Shown one piece after another: positions 7,829 to 15,899 of a DNA stretch of 42,412 bases. Source of the stretch: an uncultured bacterium (GTDB taxonomy: Bacteria > Verrucomicrobiota > Lentisphaeria > Oligosphaerales > Oligosphaeraceae). The stretch is from positions 1 to 42,412 of the forward strand of contig CACYQT010000023.1 in NCBI GenBank assembly GCA_902776645.1. Direction: 5' to 3'. Both the position numbers and the translations under genes were made by a program. The notes under the pieces were generated by a model that was not told where the DNA came from, ran no database searches, and saw only the letters and a list, made by a program, of their open reading frames with translations. Positions within the stretch are counted from its first letter, which is position 1. Every line of letters starts with the position of its first letter.

Positions 7829-10198
7829 ATGCCACATCGTATCTTTTGTTGCATCCTTTTGGCTACCATACTGTTACATGCAAACGAACTGATTAATCCA
7901 GGGCTGGAGGCGGATGCGGACGGCAACCTGCCCGGCTGGCAGTCGTTCAACGCGGACAATCCAATGAGAATTGTGCAAGACGTTGTGCAAGAAGGAAAAA
8001 CGGCCGTTTACGGTGAAAACACAGGCGGAAAACGCTCCTTCGGCATCAGGCAAGTCATCAAATACGACAAGCCGAGCATGGATCCCGTCGTTTACGGCGG
8101 TTGGAGCAAATGCGAAAACGTCATGTCCTCCCATGACTATTGCGTTTATCTGGACATTTTCTTTGAAGACGGCACAAGCTATTGGGGCGCAAGCGCTTGG
8201 TGGACGACGGGAACCCATGACTGGGAGTATGCCGTCAACTGTTTCTGGCCAAAGAAGAACATCACGGAAATCCGCTTTTTCGTTCTCATGCGCAACTCGA
8301 CGGACTGCAAGGCGTGGTTTGACAATCTTGAACTGTCACGGGACGATCCAGGCATCCGCATGCGCGCCATCGAATTGCAGTCGCTCGCGCCAATCCATCC
8401 TGACACCGTGAAAATACAGTCCAGTTTCTTCCATCGCGGCATTTCCTACGCAGCGAGGCTTGTTGATACGGACGGCAAGGCGCTGAAGGAAACAAACGGC
8501 AAGGGGCCGCGATTCGACTGGCTGGTCGATATGCCCAAAAACGCCGCGAAACTCGTCATAGACGCCAACCGCACGGATGACGACGGCAAATTTATCAGCA
8601 GCACGATTGAAAAAGATCTTAAAGACTTCTGGAAGAACAAGTTGCCAGAGAATCCCGTGAAAGTCAGCCATCGCGTCTGGACGGCGGATTCCATGACGAA
8701 CATCTCGGCGTTGACGTATCCTGCGGCGGACGCCCCGAAGGCCGTTTCGCTGGAACTTGCGAAGGCGGAACGTGAAAGCGCGCAGATACTTGTGACGGCA
8801 GGTCCGAAACCGCTTCCGTCCGTCAACGTGGAGCTTCCCGTGTTGAAGAACGCCGCCGGAGAACCGTTGAAAGGCGAATTGAAGTGGGAGCGCGTCGGCT
8901 ACATTCCGCGAATCAAGCCCCATGAATACAGCGAAGCGACCGATTACGGCGACACCGAATACTGGATTCCGGATCCGCTCCTGCCCGCGCGGGAATTCAT
9001 GGTTCCCGCGAACGGGACGCAAGGCGTCTGGCTGACCGTCCACGCGGACCGCGAAGCGGCGGCAGGTGACTATTCAGGCGACGCAACCATCGTGATAGGA
9101 ACGGATAAGGTCATCGTTCCCATCCGCGTGACAGTGTTCGATTTCGCGTTGCCACAGACGTTCAGCTATCCGACGGCGTTCAGTCTGATGGACGGCTATC
9201 TCTTCCGCACATACGGTGACGGCGACCGCAACGAGACGCGCCGCAAGGCATGGGACATCATGCTGGACCATCGTCTGAATCCAGACGACATTTCCCGCAC
9301 GACACCGCCGCGCATTGATGATCTGCTCTATGCACAGAAGCGCGGCATGAATCGTTTCAACATCATGAATCTCGTGCCGCAACCCACTGATCCCAAACGG
9401 TTATGGGTCTGCTTCGCATCAAAGAACGACTACACGGACGCGCTTTTCGAGGAATTCCAACGCCGTCTGGATCCGTATGTTGCTGAGTTGCGCAAGCATG
9501 GTCTGACAAAATACGCCTACGCCTACGGCTTCGACGAACGCGGAAGCGACTACTATCCCATCATGGCTCGCATCCACAAAATGTTCAAGGAACGCTATCC
9601 GGATGTCGCCTTCTTCACGACGTCCCAGATGTACAACTCCTTGAAACGCAATCCAAAACGAACGGACTGCTACGCGAACGACTGGTATTGTCCGCAAACA
9701 AGGGCCTATGATTTGGAGCTTTCCGACAAGCTGCGCGAAAAAGGCCATCAAGTCTGGTGGTACACCTGCTGCAGCCCGAAACATCCGTTCGCGAACATCG
9801 CGACGACGGAATATCCCTTCATCGAAGGCCGCCTGCTGGCCTGGATGGGTTATCTCTACAGGGCGGACGGCTTCCTCTACTGGCATGTGAACTGGTGGCA
9901 GAACGCCCGCCGGTTTGATGAATCAACCTGCTACCAGCCCGATTTCACCGTCGCGAGCGTCAAGTCGATGCCAGGCGACGGACAGCTTCTCTATCCAGGT
10001 GCGAATCAACCGCTTCCATCCATCCGCCTTGCGAACATCCGCGACGGCAGTGAAGACTACGATTATCTGACATTGTGCGGCGCATCGTCCCGTGAAGAAT
10101 GCAGCCGCCTCATCAAGACTCTGACGGATTTCTCACGCGATCCCGCCCTGCTCCGCCAGATGCGCCGCCAAATCGCCAACAAAATCACGCAGAAATAA
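7829..10198 (+). CDS. Secreted GH123-like (DUF4091) glycosidase with N-terminal carbohydrate-binding-like domain
   Basis: A 789-residue protein with a signal peptide (CCILLATILLHA). Residues about 20-175 form a jelly-roll module (LINPGLEADADGNLPGWQS). A beta-sandwich follows (about 300-440), then a TIM-barrel catalytic domain of the DUF4091/GH123 type (about 445-740). This contains the adjacent acidic pair Asp569-Glu570 (YGFDERGS), matching the Asp-Glu pair used in substrate-assisted catalysis by GH123 N-acetyl-beta-galactosaminidases. The PSIRLANIRDGSEDYDYL C-terminal signature is typical of DUF4091. It probably acts in the periplasm or outside the cell on GalNAc-containing or related glycans, but specificity is inferred. 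A good Shine-Dalgarno (AGAGGAAG) precedes the ATG. Confidence 0.82.
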   Translation: MPHRIFCCILLATILLHANELINPGLEADADGNLPGWQSFNADNPMRIVQDVVQEGKTAVYGENTGGKRSFGIRQVIKYDKPSMDPVVYGGWSKCENVMSSHDYCVYLDIFFEDGTSYWGASAWWTTGTHDWEYAVNCFWPKKNITEIRFFVLMRNSTDCKAWFDNLELSRDDPGIRMRAIELQSLAPIHPDTVKIQSSFFHRGISYAARLVDTDGKALKETNGKGPRFDWLVDMPKNAAKLVIDANRTDDDGKFISSTIEKDLKDFWKNKLPENPVKVSHRVWTADSMTNISALTYPAADAPKAVSLELAKAERESAQILVTAGPKPLPSVNVELPVLKNAAGEPLKGELKWERVGYIPRIKPHEYSEATDYGDTEYWIPDPLLPAREFMVPANGTQGVWLTVHADREAAAGDYSGDATIVIGTDKVIVPIRVTVFDFALPQTFSYPTAFSLMDGYLFRTYGDGDRNETRRKAWDIMLDHRLNPDDISRTTPPRIDDLLYAQKRGMNRFNIMNLVPQPTDPKRLWVCFASKNDYTDALFEEFQRRLDPYVAELRKHGLTKYAYAYGFDERGSDYYPIMARIHKMFKERYPDVAFFTTSQMYNSLKRNPKRTDCYANDWYCPQTRAYDLELSDKLREKGHQVWWYTCCSPKHPFANIATTEYPFIEGRLLAWMGYLYRADGFLYWHVNWWQNARRFDESTCYQPDFTVASVKSMPGDGQLLYPGANQPLPSIRLANIRDGSEDYDYLTLCGASSREECSRLIKTLTDFSRDPALLRQMRRQIANKITQK

Positions 10199-10215
10199 CG
10201 GCTGATTCGCAAACC

Positions 10216-10536
10216 TTATATGCTTTTCCGTTTGGAGGCTCGTGCGCGCACTCTAAGTCCCAAATCCTGCAGATTACGCCCAAGTTCATCATCCGCAGCA
10301 ACTTTCAGAATATCACGCTCCAGATTCAACGTCACCAAGACCTGCAAATAACTGCCCATGGAAACCGCCGGATTGCCCTGCTCGATCTTGGTCAACGTGG
10401 TGACGCTGATGCCCGCACGTTCCGCCGTCAGACGGGCGGTCACATTCCTCCGCAAACGGGCCAGACGCATGTTCTCCCCCAGCTGTTTCAGCATGGCGGC
10501 AGTTTTTGGAAACAAGATGACGCTGTTCTTGGACAT
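10216..10536 (-). CDS. HipB-like XRE helix-turn-helix regulator, no adjacent HipA
   Basis: A 106-residue protein with an XRE-type helix-turn-helix (about 20-75: GENMRLARLRRN, ERAGISVTTLTKIEQGNPAVSMGSYLQVL). The sequence type is that usually found as the antitoxin/regulator partner of HipA kinases, but no HipA-like gene is next to it on either strand. I chose the ATG at 10536 because it has AAGGA 9 bp upstream; the in-frame ATG at 10560 coincides with the predicted transcription start and has no ribosome site. It ends convergently 17 bp from the GH123-like gene. It could be an orphan antitoxin or the remnant of a lost hipBA module. Confidence 0.75.
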   Translation of the reverse strand: MSKNSVILFPKTAAMLKQLGENMRLARLRRNVTARLTAERAGISVTTLTKIEQGNPAVSMGSYLQVLVTLNLERDILKVAADDELGRNLQDLGLRVRARASKRKSI

Positions 10537-10563
10537 GGTTTCGAATCCTTGATAACTCATAAT

Positions 10564-10591
10564 AAAATAGTGTTTATAATGGATAAGTCAA
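10564..10591 (-). promoter_or_regulatory. Candidate promoter of the HipB-like gene
   Basis: Read on the minus strand, TTGACT (10591-10586) and TATTTT (10569-10564) are 16 bp apart. The predicted start site falls near 10557, which favours the downstream ATG at 10536 as the real start codon. Confidence 0.45.
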
Positions 10592-10648
10592 ATTTTATGA
10601 TGAGTTATTTAAGGATTCTTTTCAAGCCTATTCCTCAATAACAGAAGA

Positions 10649-11002
10649 TTATCCATGCATTTCATCATCAAAGCCCGCCCTGCAAAACGGGCAGCAATGG
10701 ATGTCGCGCGGCAGTTCCTTTGGCAGAAAAAGCACACCGTTTGTCTTGGAATACGATGGATCGAAAAGCAGATATCTCAGGCTTTTTCCGCATTGGGGAC
10801 ATTTGATCTGCCTGGCCTTCGCCCAGCAATAGAATTCTCCTATGAGACCGATGAGCATCAGTATTTTTCCATACAACATGACATTGCTTTCCCATCCAAA
10901 GAACGGAAGAACAAAGCCTAGGAGAATCAAAATCAACGAAACCGACTGGATCCAACGCAGTGGCTTGAGAAGATTTGCTATGTTTTCGCGATACGTCATC
11001 AT
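10649..11002 (-). CDS. Small membrane protein with a C-terminal zinc ribbon
   Basis: A 117-residue protein of unknown function. Two hydrophobic segments (about 20-37, SVSLILILLGFVLPFF, and 43-60, LYGKILMLIGLIGEFY) anchor it in the inner membrane. A soluble tail contains two cysteine knuckles, CPQCGK near 69-74 and CCPFCR near 103-108, that should bind one zinc ion. The start is uncertain: I took the tandem ATGs (11002/10999) preceded by AAGGG rather than a TTG at 11083 without a ribosome site. It lies in the AT-richer patch between the HipB-like regulator and the nucleotidyltransferase pair. Function is unknown. Confidence 0.6.
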   Translation of the reverse strand: MMTYRENIANLLKPLRWIQSVSLILILLGFVLPFFGWESNVMLYGKILMLIGLIGEFYCWAKARQIKCPQCGKSLRYLLFDPSYSKTNGVLFLPKELPRDIHCCPFCRAGFDDEMHG

Positions 11003-11207
11003 GCCCTTGCTGTTGTTTTTACATCTCAGTAAGTCATTTGGACATCCACTGAGATCAAAGATTAAAAGTTTTTTTCTAGACAAATCGAAAATTCAATCCT
11101 ATTCATTCATTGAAATATAACAATAATTTGAAAATTCTCAAATAAGGGAAGATTTTGTGGCTTATCACCAATCAAAAAACTTGAAAGAAAGGTTTCATGG
11201 TGCATAT

Positions 11208-11244
11208 TTAAGAAAAACCCATATTAAATAAGGGATTTTCTTAA
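11208..11244 (+). promoter_or_regulatory. Inverted repeat enclosing the nucleotidyltransferase ribosome site
   Basis: TTAAGAAAAACCC (11208-11220) pairs with GGGATTTTCTTAA (11232-11244): 12 of 13 positions match, with an 11-nt AT-rich spacer. The right arm contains the GGG of the Shine-Dalgarno AAGGGA and ends on the A of the start codon. In RNA this would hide the ribosome site; in DNA it is a plausible operator for the downstream winged-helix protein. Confidence 0.6.
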
Positions 11245-11831
11245 TGGATAAGACAATAGATGCGGCCAAACTACACGAAGCTCTAAACCTGCTTCATGAA
11301 CAATTGATACTGATAAATGCTCCCGCCATCGAATTGGTGGTTTGCGGCGGCTCGGCTCTTATTGCAACTGGATTAATCCCACGCACAACACAGGACGTGG
11401 ACATTCTGGCCTTTATGGAAAAGAACCAGCTAAAAGACTCCGAGCCACTACCGCCCTATTTGATTATGGCCGCTGATAAAGTCGGAAAAATCTTAGGCTT
11501 GCCAATCAATTGGCTTAACAATGGTCCGGCGACTCAATTCCAGATGGGACTGCCGCAAGGTTTCCAACAACGTTTAATTCAGGAAGTCATAGGAGAAAAG
11601 CTTATTATTCACTATATCAGCCGATATGACCAGATTTTCTTCAAGACATTTGCTTCCGCTGACCGTGGAGGTTATCATGTCAGTGACTTGAAGAAATTAC
11701 ATCCGTCTGAAGACGAATTGGTGGAGGCGGCAAAATGGTGCATGACACAAGACGTCTCACTAGAATTCCGCGGGATTTTAGTGGATATGTTCAATCAGCT
11801 GGGGTGGCCAAATGTCAGTAATCGAATTTAA
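11244..11831 (+). CDS. Nucleotidyltransferase-fold protein (DUF6036/AbiEii-like)
   Basis: A 195-residue protein with the minimal nucleotidyltransferase signature: GGS at 35-37, then DVD at 51-53 (GGSALIATGL then TTQDVDIL). These residues bind the nucleotide and metals. The rest (HYISRYDQIFFKTFASADRGGYHVSDLKKLHP) resembles DUF6036 proteins, which are relatives of AbiEii-type toxins. Its last 20 bases overlap the next gene, a winged-helix protein, so the two are made together. This pairing resembles toxin-antitoxin or anti-phage units, but the gene order (NTase first) is opposite to classical AbiE. The region is visibly AT-richer than its surroundings, consistent with transfer. Function is inferred. 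Confidence 0.7.
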   Translation: MDKTIDAAKLHEALNLLHEQLILINAPAIELVVCGGSALIATGLIPRTTQDVDILAFMEKNQLKDSEPLPPYLIMAADKVGKILGLPINWLNNGPATQFQMGLPQGFQQRLIQEVIGEKLIIHYISRYDQIFFKTFASADRGGYHVSDLKKLHPSEDELVEAAKWCMTQDVSLEFRGILVDMFNQLGWPNVSNRI

Positions 11832-12810
11832 ACACAATTTCTTTGATTCTTTGAATGAATTCCTATGGAGACAATGGAGCCAACTAGGAATATCTGGACA
11901 GATTTCCACAGATGCTCAACGATATGTGATTGATCCTGAAGCTTTGCTTTTGTTCTCTTCAAACTTTTGCCGTTATGATCAACGCCTGTATGACTTGATC
12001 ATCGACTGGTTGAATATCAATGGCAATTTCATGAATATCCAAAGACTAAAGGCAATGCAAAAAAAAATGCACTGTCGTGACGACGCCTCGCTTGGTGTCA
12101 TGCTGAATACAGCCAATGATGACGGCAAAGAACGCCGATTAAAAAAACTTGCGGAGTCCCTCCGTCCCCAAAAACAATCTGATCCCGTGCCGTTGTTCAT
12201 TGATTACTCTGGAACTACGGAAACTTACTCTCCACGGCATGACATCAAGGCATTGCAATATGGCTTCATTAGAAGTATATACCAACCATCTGGCAAAGTG
12301 ACACGTTTTCCAAGTAACTCAACGGCAACATTTTTACTACAATTACGCAGTATTTTCGGCTTGTCCGCAAGAGCCGAGGCTATATTAATTCTGCTAGGGA
12401 AAGACTCATGCAAGATTCAAGACATAGCGGATTTAAGCGGATATTCATGGAAATCCATCCAAGATGTCATGGCGGATTTAACGGCATCGGGCATTGTCAC
12501 ATCCCTGGAAGGAAGGGAAAGAGGATGCCATTTTTATTTGAAACACACCCATGAACTATTAATGGTTTTTAATCAACAAGATGCAGTCTTTCCAGAATGG
12601 AAGCGTGTTTTCAACTCTCTTTATTATATTTGGAAGACTATTTCAAATCCTGTACTTGAAACATTGTCGGAAAAAACGTTTCAGGGCGAAATACAACACT
12701 GTTTTGAAAGCCAAATCGGGAGCGATTTTTTGAAATCTGGCATAGATGAATTGAAATTCATGTCTTACTCGGACATAGATTCACTACCACAAATTCTACA
12801 ACAGATATAA
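11812..12810 (+). CDS. Winged-helix protein paired with the nucleotidyltransferase
   Basis: A 332-residue protein starting inside the preceding gene (20-bp overlap). Residues about 180-250 form a winged helix (ARAEAILILLGKDSCKIQDI, then SGYSWKSIQDVMADLTASG, then a wing with GRERGCHFYL). The N-terminal half is helical, with no motif I recognise. The tight overlap suggests it is the DNA-binding partner, possibly an antitoxin or repressor, of the nucleotidyltransferase. The inverted repeat over the operon's start (11208-11244) would be a natural target. Codon use is AT-richer than in the flanking glycosidase genes. It stops 12 bp from a convergent minus-strand gene. Confidence 0.65.
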   Translation: MSVIEFKHNFFDSLNEFLWRQWSQLGISGQISTDAQRYVIDPEALLLFSSNFCRYDQRLYDLIIDWLNINGNFMNIQRLKAMQKKMHCRDDASLGVMLNTANDDGKERRLKKLAESLRPQKQSDPVPLFIDYSGTTETYSPRHDIKALQYGFIRSIYQPSGKVTRFPSNSTATFLLQLRSIFGLSARAEAILILLGKDSCKIQDIADLSGYSWKSIQDVMADLTASGIVTSLEGRERGCHFYLKHTHELLMVFNQQDAVFPEWKRVFNSLYYIWKTISNPVLETLSEKTFQGEIQHCFESQIGSDFLKSGIDELKFMSYSDIDSLPQILQQI

Positions 12811-12822
12811 AAACTCCTTCAC

Positions 12823-13653
12823 CTATCCCAGTGTTTCATCACCATGCTCCGCCAGCCAGTTGCGGAAATAGTCAACCGCCTCCAATTCAACGTCCGCGAC
12901 GGTATTCGCGCATGCGATGACGCCTTGGATGCGACCTTCCTTTAAAAAGCGATAATAGATATCCAACTGGAACGCCATTTCATCACGCGTCAACGGACGG
13001 CTGTCGCCGTAATTGTACAGATAGCATCCTGCAAGATGTTCCTTTGACGGCGTCAAGGCGATGACACGCTCCAGATTTTCCTCCGCATGGGCCAGTTCAC
13101 GGCTGTTCCAATTCCAGAATGTGATGACATCCGCGCTGTCCAGCCAGGCGGAATAATCGATATCGAACAACGCCGCGTAATAGACCAGCCACAATTTCAG
13201 CGGACGCGGAGCGTTATGCAACCGTTCGGCTGCTTGACGAAAAGCATCTGGCGACATGCGGGCGTCCCACGTTTTCGGACGGAAGAAATCATCGACGATA
13301 CCGCCCGCCACATTCGGATATTTGGCGGCGATGCGCAGGACTTCTGCCAAATCGTCGCCGCCGTCGTTGTTGCGCTGTGAGCCTGCGTCGCCGACAATCG
13401 ACCAGACGACTCGTGAGAAGCCCTTCAGCTTTTCCGTTTCGTCATCAAACGGCGGTTCGGGCTTCCCTGCGAAAACGACACGGCAGCAGTTCGGAATATT
13501 ACCCAACGCGCATGCGCCTTCCCATGGTCCTAACTTGTTCTCGCCAGGGATGTTCCAATGATATTTAGGATCATGATGGCAGCCCGCGTCATGCCCCCAG
13601 ATCCAGAAAGCGTCCCGTATAGTCTTCATGGAATCCGTACTACTATCGTTCAT
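12823..13653 (-). CDS. Unrecognised cytoplasmic protein, TIM-barrel-like
   Basis: A 276-residue protein I cannot assign to a family. Its hydrophobic strand pattern with acidic ends (FWIWGHDAG, RVVWSIVGDAG, AGGIVDDFF, LKLWLVYYAALFDID, VITFWNWNSREL, LAGCYLYNYGDSRPL, IQGVIACANTV) suggests a (beta/alpha) barrel of the kind seen in glycoside-hydrolase-related proteins. No signal peptide is visible, so it should stay in the cytoplasm. Start is either the ATG at 13653 or the in-frame ATG at 13629; neither has a strong ribosome site. It follows the GH36-like gene on the same strand, across the 22-unit heptamer array, so a role in the same sugar pathway is possible but unproven. Confidence 0.55.
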   Translation of the reverse strand: MNDSSTDSMKTIRDAFWIWGHDAGCHHDPKYHWNIPGENKLGPWEGACALGNIPNCCRVVFAGKPEPPFDDETEKLKGFSRVVWSIVGDAGSQRNNDGGDDLAEVLRIAAKYPNVAGGIVDDFFRPKTWDARMSPDAFRQAAERLHNAPRPLKLWLVYYAALFDIDYSAWLDSADVITFWNWNSRELAHAEENLERVIALTPSKEHLAGCYLYNYGDSRPLTRDEMAFQLDIYYRFLKEGRIQGVIACANTVADVELEAVDYFRNWLAEHGDETLG

Positions 13654-13705
13654 TTTTCGTATTTATTAATTAAGAAATCGTTACACAAGCACGATTCTGA
13701 TACTG

Positions 13706-13859
13706 CCGCTAACCACTAACCACTAACCACTAACCACTAACCACTAACCGCTAACCGCTAACCGCTAACGACTAACCGCTAACCGCTAACCGCTAACCGC
13801 TAACCGCTAACCGCTAACCGCTAACCACTAACCGCTAACCACTAACCACTAACCACTAA
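13706..13859. repeat. 22-unit heptamer array (CCRCTAA)n
   Basis: Twenty-two uninterrupted 7-bp units run from 13706 to 13859: CCGCTAA and CCACTAA in mixed order with one CGACTAA, followed by a partial CC. Read on the minus strand the unit is TTAGYGG. Each unit has TAA on the plus strand and TAG on the minus strand. Because 7 is not a multiple of 3, stops appear in all six frames. The stop codon of the GH36-like gene (TAG at 13858-13856) is part of the last unit. Confidence 0.97.
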
Positions 13860-15862
13860 CCTTCATACCGATAGAGCGCAAACGACCGCTCACGCTTGTT
13901 GGCCCATATTACCACATACGGAATTTCATCAATTGAAAGCTTCAACGCCGACTTTGCGGCGATATTCGTTGCCAGCAATGTGACACGGGGCTTTTTCGGT
14001 AACGGATTGTGCAAACAGTACATATGTTTTCCAATGGTGCCATACTCCTTGAAAAGAAGCAGATAGCCTGTTTTGTCATCCACGACGATCTGGAAACCCG
14101 TATAGGAACACCCGTCGGGCTGTTCACCGATTGGATAAATTTCCGCATTGAAGAAATCCTTCCGAACATCGCGATAGACGGAAACAAGTTTCTGCAACGA
14201 CGTGATTTGCTTGTCCGTCAAATTGGACATTTCCATCCATACCAACGGATTGGCGACCATCACGGAAGCGAATTCATAGGTGATATCATAGGCGGCGGGC
14301 CGCAACGGATCGTCGCCATATTTTTCATCATTGCGGCTGTTGTTCAGCAACTCGAACTGGAATTTGCGCGGCGGGATGAACTGGCTGAGCATCCAGAGAT
14401 TCTTTAACGTGTTGTGCGGGAAATAGTTGCACCAATCCGTATAACGGTTTTCCACGAAAAGCGTGCCAAACTGCTTCCACATCACATAGCCTTGACGGTT
14501 CTGCGCCGTGCAGTCGAGATTCAACGCGATGCGGTTGTTCGACTCGCGTTCAACCGTTGTCAGAAAGTTCAGATAATTTGTCTCCGCCTTCTTGCTCAGC
14601 AGATTGACACTGTCCAATTTAAAACTGGAAATACCATACATGCGATGCAAATTCAAGACGGTTTCGACATCGCGCCGCCAATTCGCGAACTCATGGGAGG
14701 AATCTGGCGCGAACCACAGCCCGAAGCGGATGCCGTGCCTGGCGGCCTTTTTGACCAGCGGTTTCAGCCCATGCGGAAAACGCTGCGGATGGACCGCCCA
14801 GAAGTCCGGATCCGCCGCATAGAATCCTTCCCAGATGGAACTTTTGCGGGCTTTTGAATTGATGGTCACGCCTTTCTGCCAGCCATCGTCGATCTGGATG
14901 ATATCGACGCCCAGCTTGGCTCCCGCTTCGATTTCCTTCAGCATGAATTCTTCGCAGACACGCGAGTCCTGACTGCGGTCGCCCCATGTGTTCGACATGA
15001 TGAACGGCTCCTTGAAGGCAGGCGCAAGATATTGGGCGCGATAGAGTTGACGATATTCCACCAGCAGTTCGTCGGTGTCGCCGACACCGACCGTCGTGCC
15101 GTAGAGCTGACACCAATCGTCCGCGTCGATGTCGCCATGAAGCCCCGCGCCGACGATGTCCGCGTTGCGTGTCCCTTTGACGCGCAGGCTGTCGTCATTC
15201 TCCAGCAACTGATACAGATGCGTCGGCGAGTCTTTCACGACCAGCAAGCCTTTGTTTTCCATATAGTTGTCAAAAAGGAAGACGTTTCCGCGCATGGAGA
15301 AGCTGCATCCCGGATACAAATGCATCTTCTCTTCTGCCACGAGGCAGTCGTTCAAGTCCGTGCGGTCGAAGAGCTTGAATGCTTTCAACGTCAGATGGCG
15401 GACATTCAGCGGGACGTTGTCGATACGGTCCAATGTGGCGGCTTCGATGACATCCTTTGTCACTGCGTTTTCATTGCCTGTGCCGCCTTTTTCCGCAACT
15501 CGTTCAGATGAAGACGGATGCAGGCCCTTGCAACGCCGTTCGAGAATCACGAACGGCAGTTGCGGATAGACGCCGAGCTTCGTCTCGATAACGCCGCCGC
15601 CCTGCCGTTCCGTCGCTGTCAGCAACAGATGTTTCGCGGAAAGACCACCGTTGTTCGAAACAGCGCATTCAATCGCCACATCCGGCGTGACGGCAGGCGG
15701 TTCGTCGCCCCGCCATTCCTTTGCGGAAGCCTTGTCCACCGTCGCCGTGCAGACCAGCCCCTGGGCGCACCACTGGAAACGGCGCTCTATTCGTTTGTTG
15801 CCGATAACGATGGTGTTTTCCGTCCACGACGCATAGCAATCTTTGTACTTTTCCATGTCCAT
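13856..15862 (-). CDS. GH36-like alpha-galactosidase/melibiase family protein
   Basis: About 668 residues. The N-terminal ~270 residues form the beta-supersandwich typical of GH36. The barrel follows with VDIIQIDDGWQ (about 315-325), HGIRFGLWFAPD (about 384-395) and SSFKLDSVN (about 420-428), whose Asp is at the position of the clan GH-D nucleophile. LNLDCTAQNRQG near 450 corresponds to the strand before the acid/base. It likely releases alpha-linked galactose or a related sugar. No signal peptide is seen, so substrates may be imported oligosaccharides. The start is uncertain between ATG 15862, ATG 15856 and GTG 15871. The final Gly and stop codon arise from the heptamer array. Confidence 0.78.
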   Translation of the reverse strand: MDMEKYKDCYASWTENTIVIGNKRIERRFQWCAQGLVCTATVDKASAKEWRGDEPPAVTPDVAIECAVSNNGGLSAKHLLLTATERQGGGVIETKLGVYPQLPFVILERRCKGLHPSSSERVAEKGGTGNENAVTKDVIEAATLDRIDNVPLNVRHLTLKAFKLFDRTDLNDCLVAEEKMHLYPGCSFSMRGNVFLFDNYMENKGLLVVKDSPTHLYQLLENDDSLRVKGTRNADIVGAGLHGDIDADDWCQLYGTTVGVGDTDELLVEYRQLYRAQYLAPAFKEPFIMSNTWGDRSQDSRVCEEFMLKEIEAGAKLGVDIIQIDDGWQKGVTINSKARKSSIWEGFYAADPDFWAVHPQRFPHGLKPLVKKAARHGIRFGLWFAPDSSHEFANWRRDVETVLNLHRMYGISSFKLDSVNLLSKKAETNYLNFLTTVERESNNRIALNLDCTAQNRQGYVMWKQFGTLFVENRYTDWCNYFPHNTLKNLWMLSQFIPPRKFQFELLNNSRNDEKYGDDPLRPAAYDITYEFASVMVANPLVWMEMSNLTDKQITSLQKLVSVYRDVRKDFFNAEIYPIGEQPDGCSYTGFQIVVDDKTGYLLLFKEYGTIGKHMYCLHNPLPKKPRVTLLATNIAAKSALKLSIDEIPYVVIWANKRERSFALYRYEG

Positions 15863-15878
15863 CTTCACCACAAATAAT

Positions 15879-15899
15879 TAAGCATTAAGCATTAAGCAT
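15879..15899. repeat. Three-unit heptamer array (TAAGCAT)3
   Basis: Three perfect TAAGCAT units lie between the ClpX-like gene and the GH36-like gene. On the transcribed minus strand they read ATGCTTA, so each junction makes an overlapping stop-start TAATG. The ClpX-like stop codon (15894-15892) and its last two codons (Asn-Ala) are repeat sequence. Confidence 0.9.

Noticed and set aside
13706..13859. CRISPR array or telomere-like repeat
   Set aside because: Units are only 7 bp with no spacers, so it is not CRISPR. The resemblance to telomeric TTAGG-type sequence is superficial in what looks like internal chromosome DNA flanked by genes on both sides.
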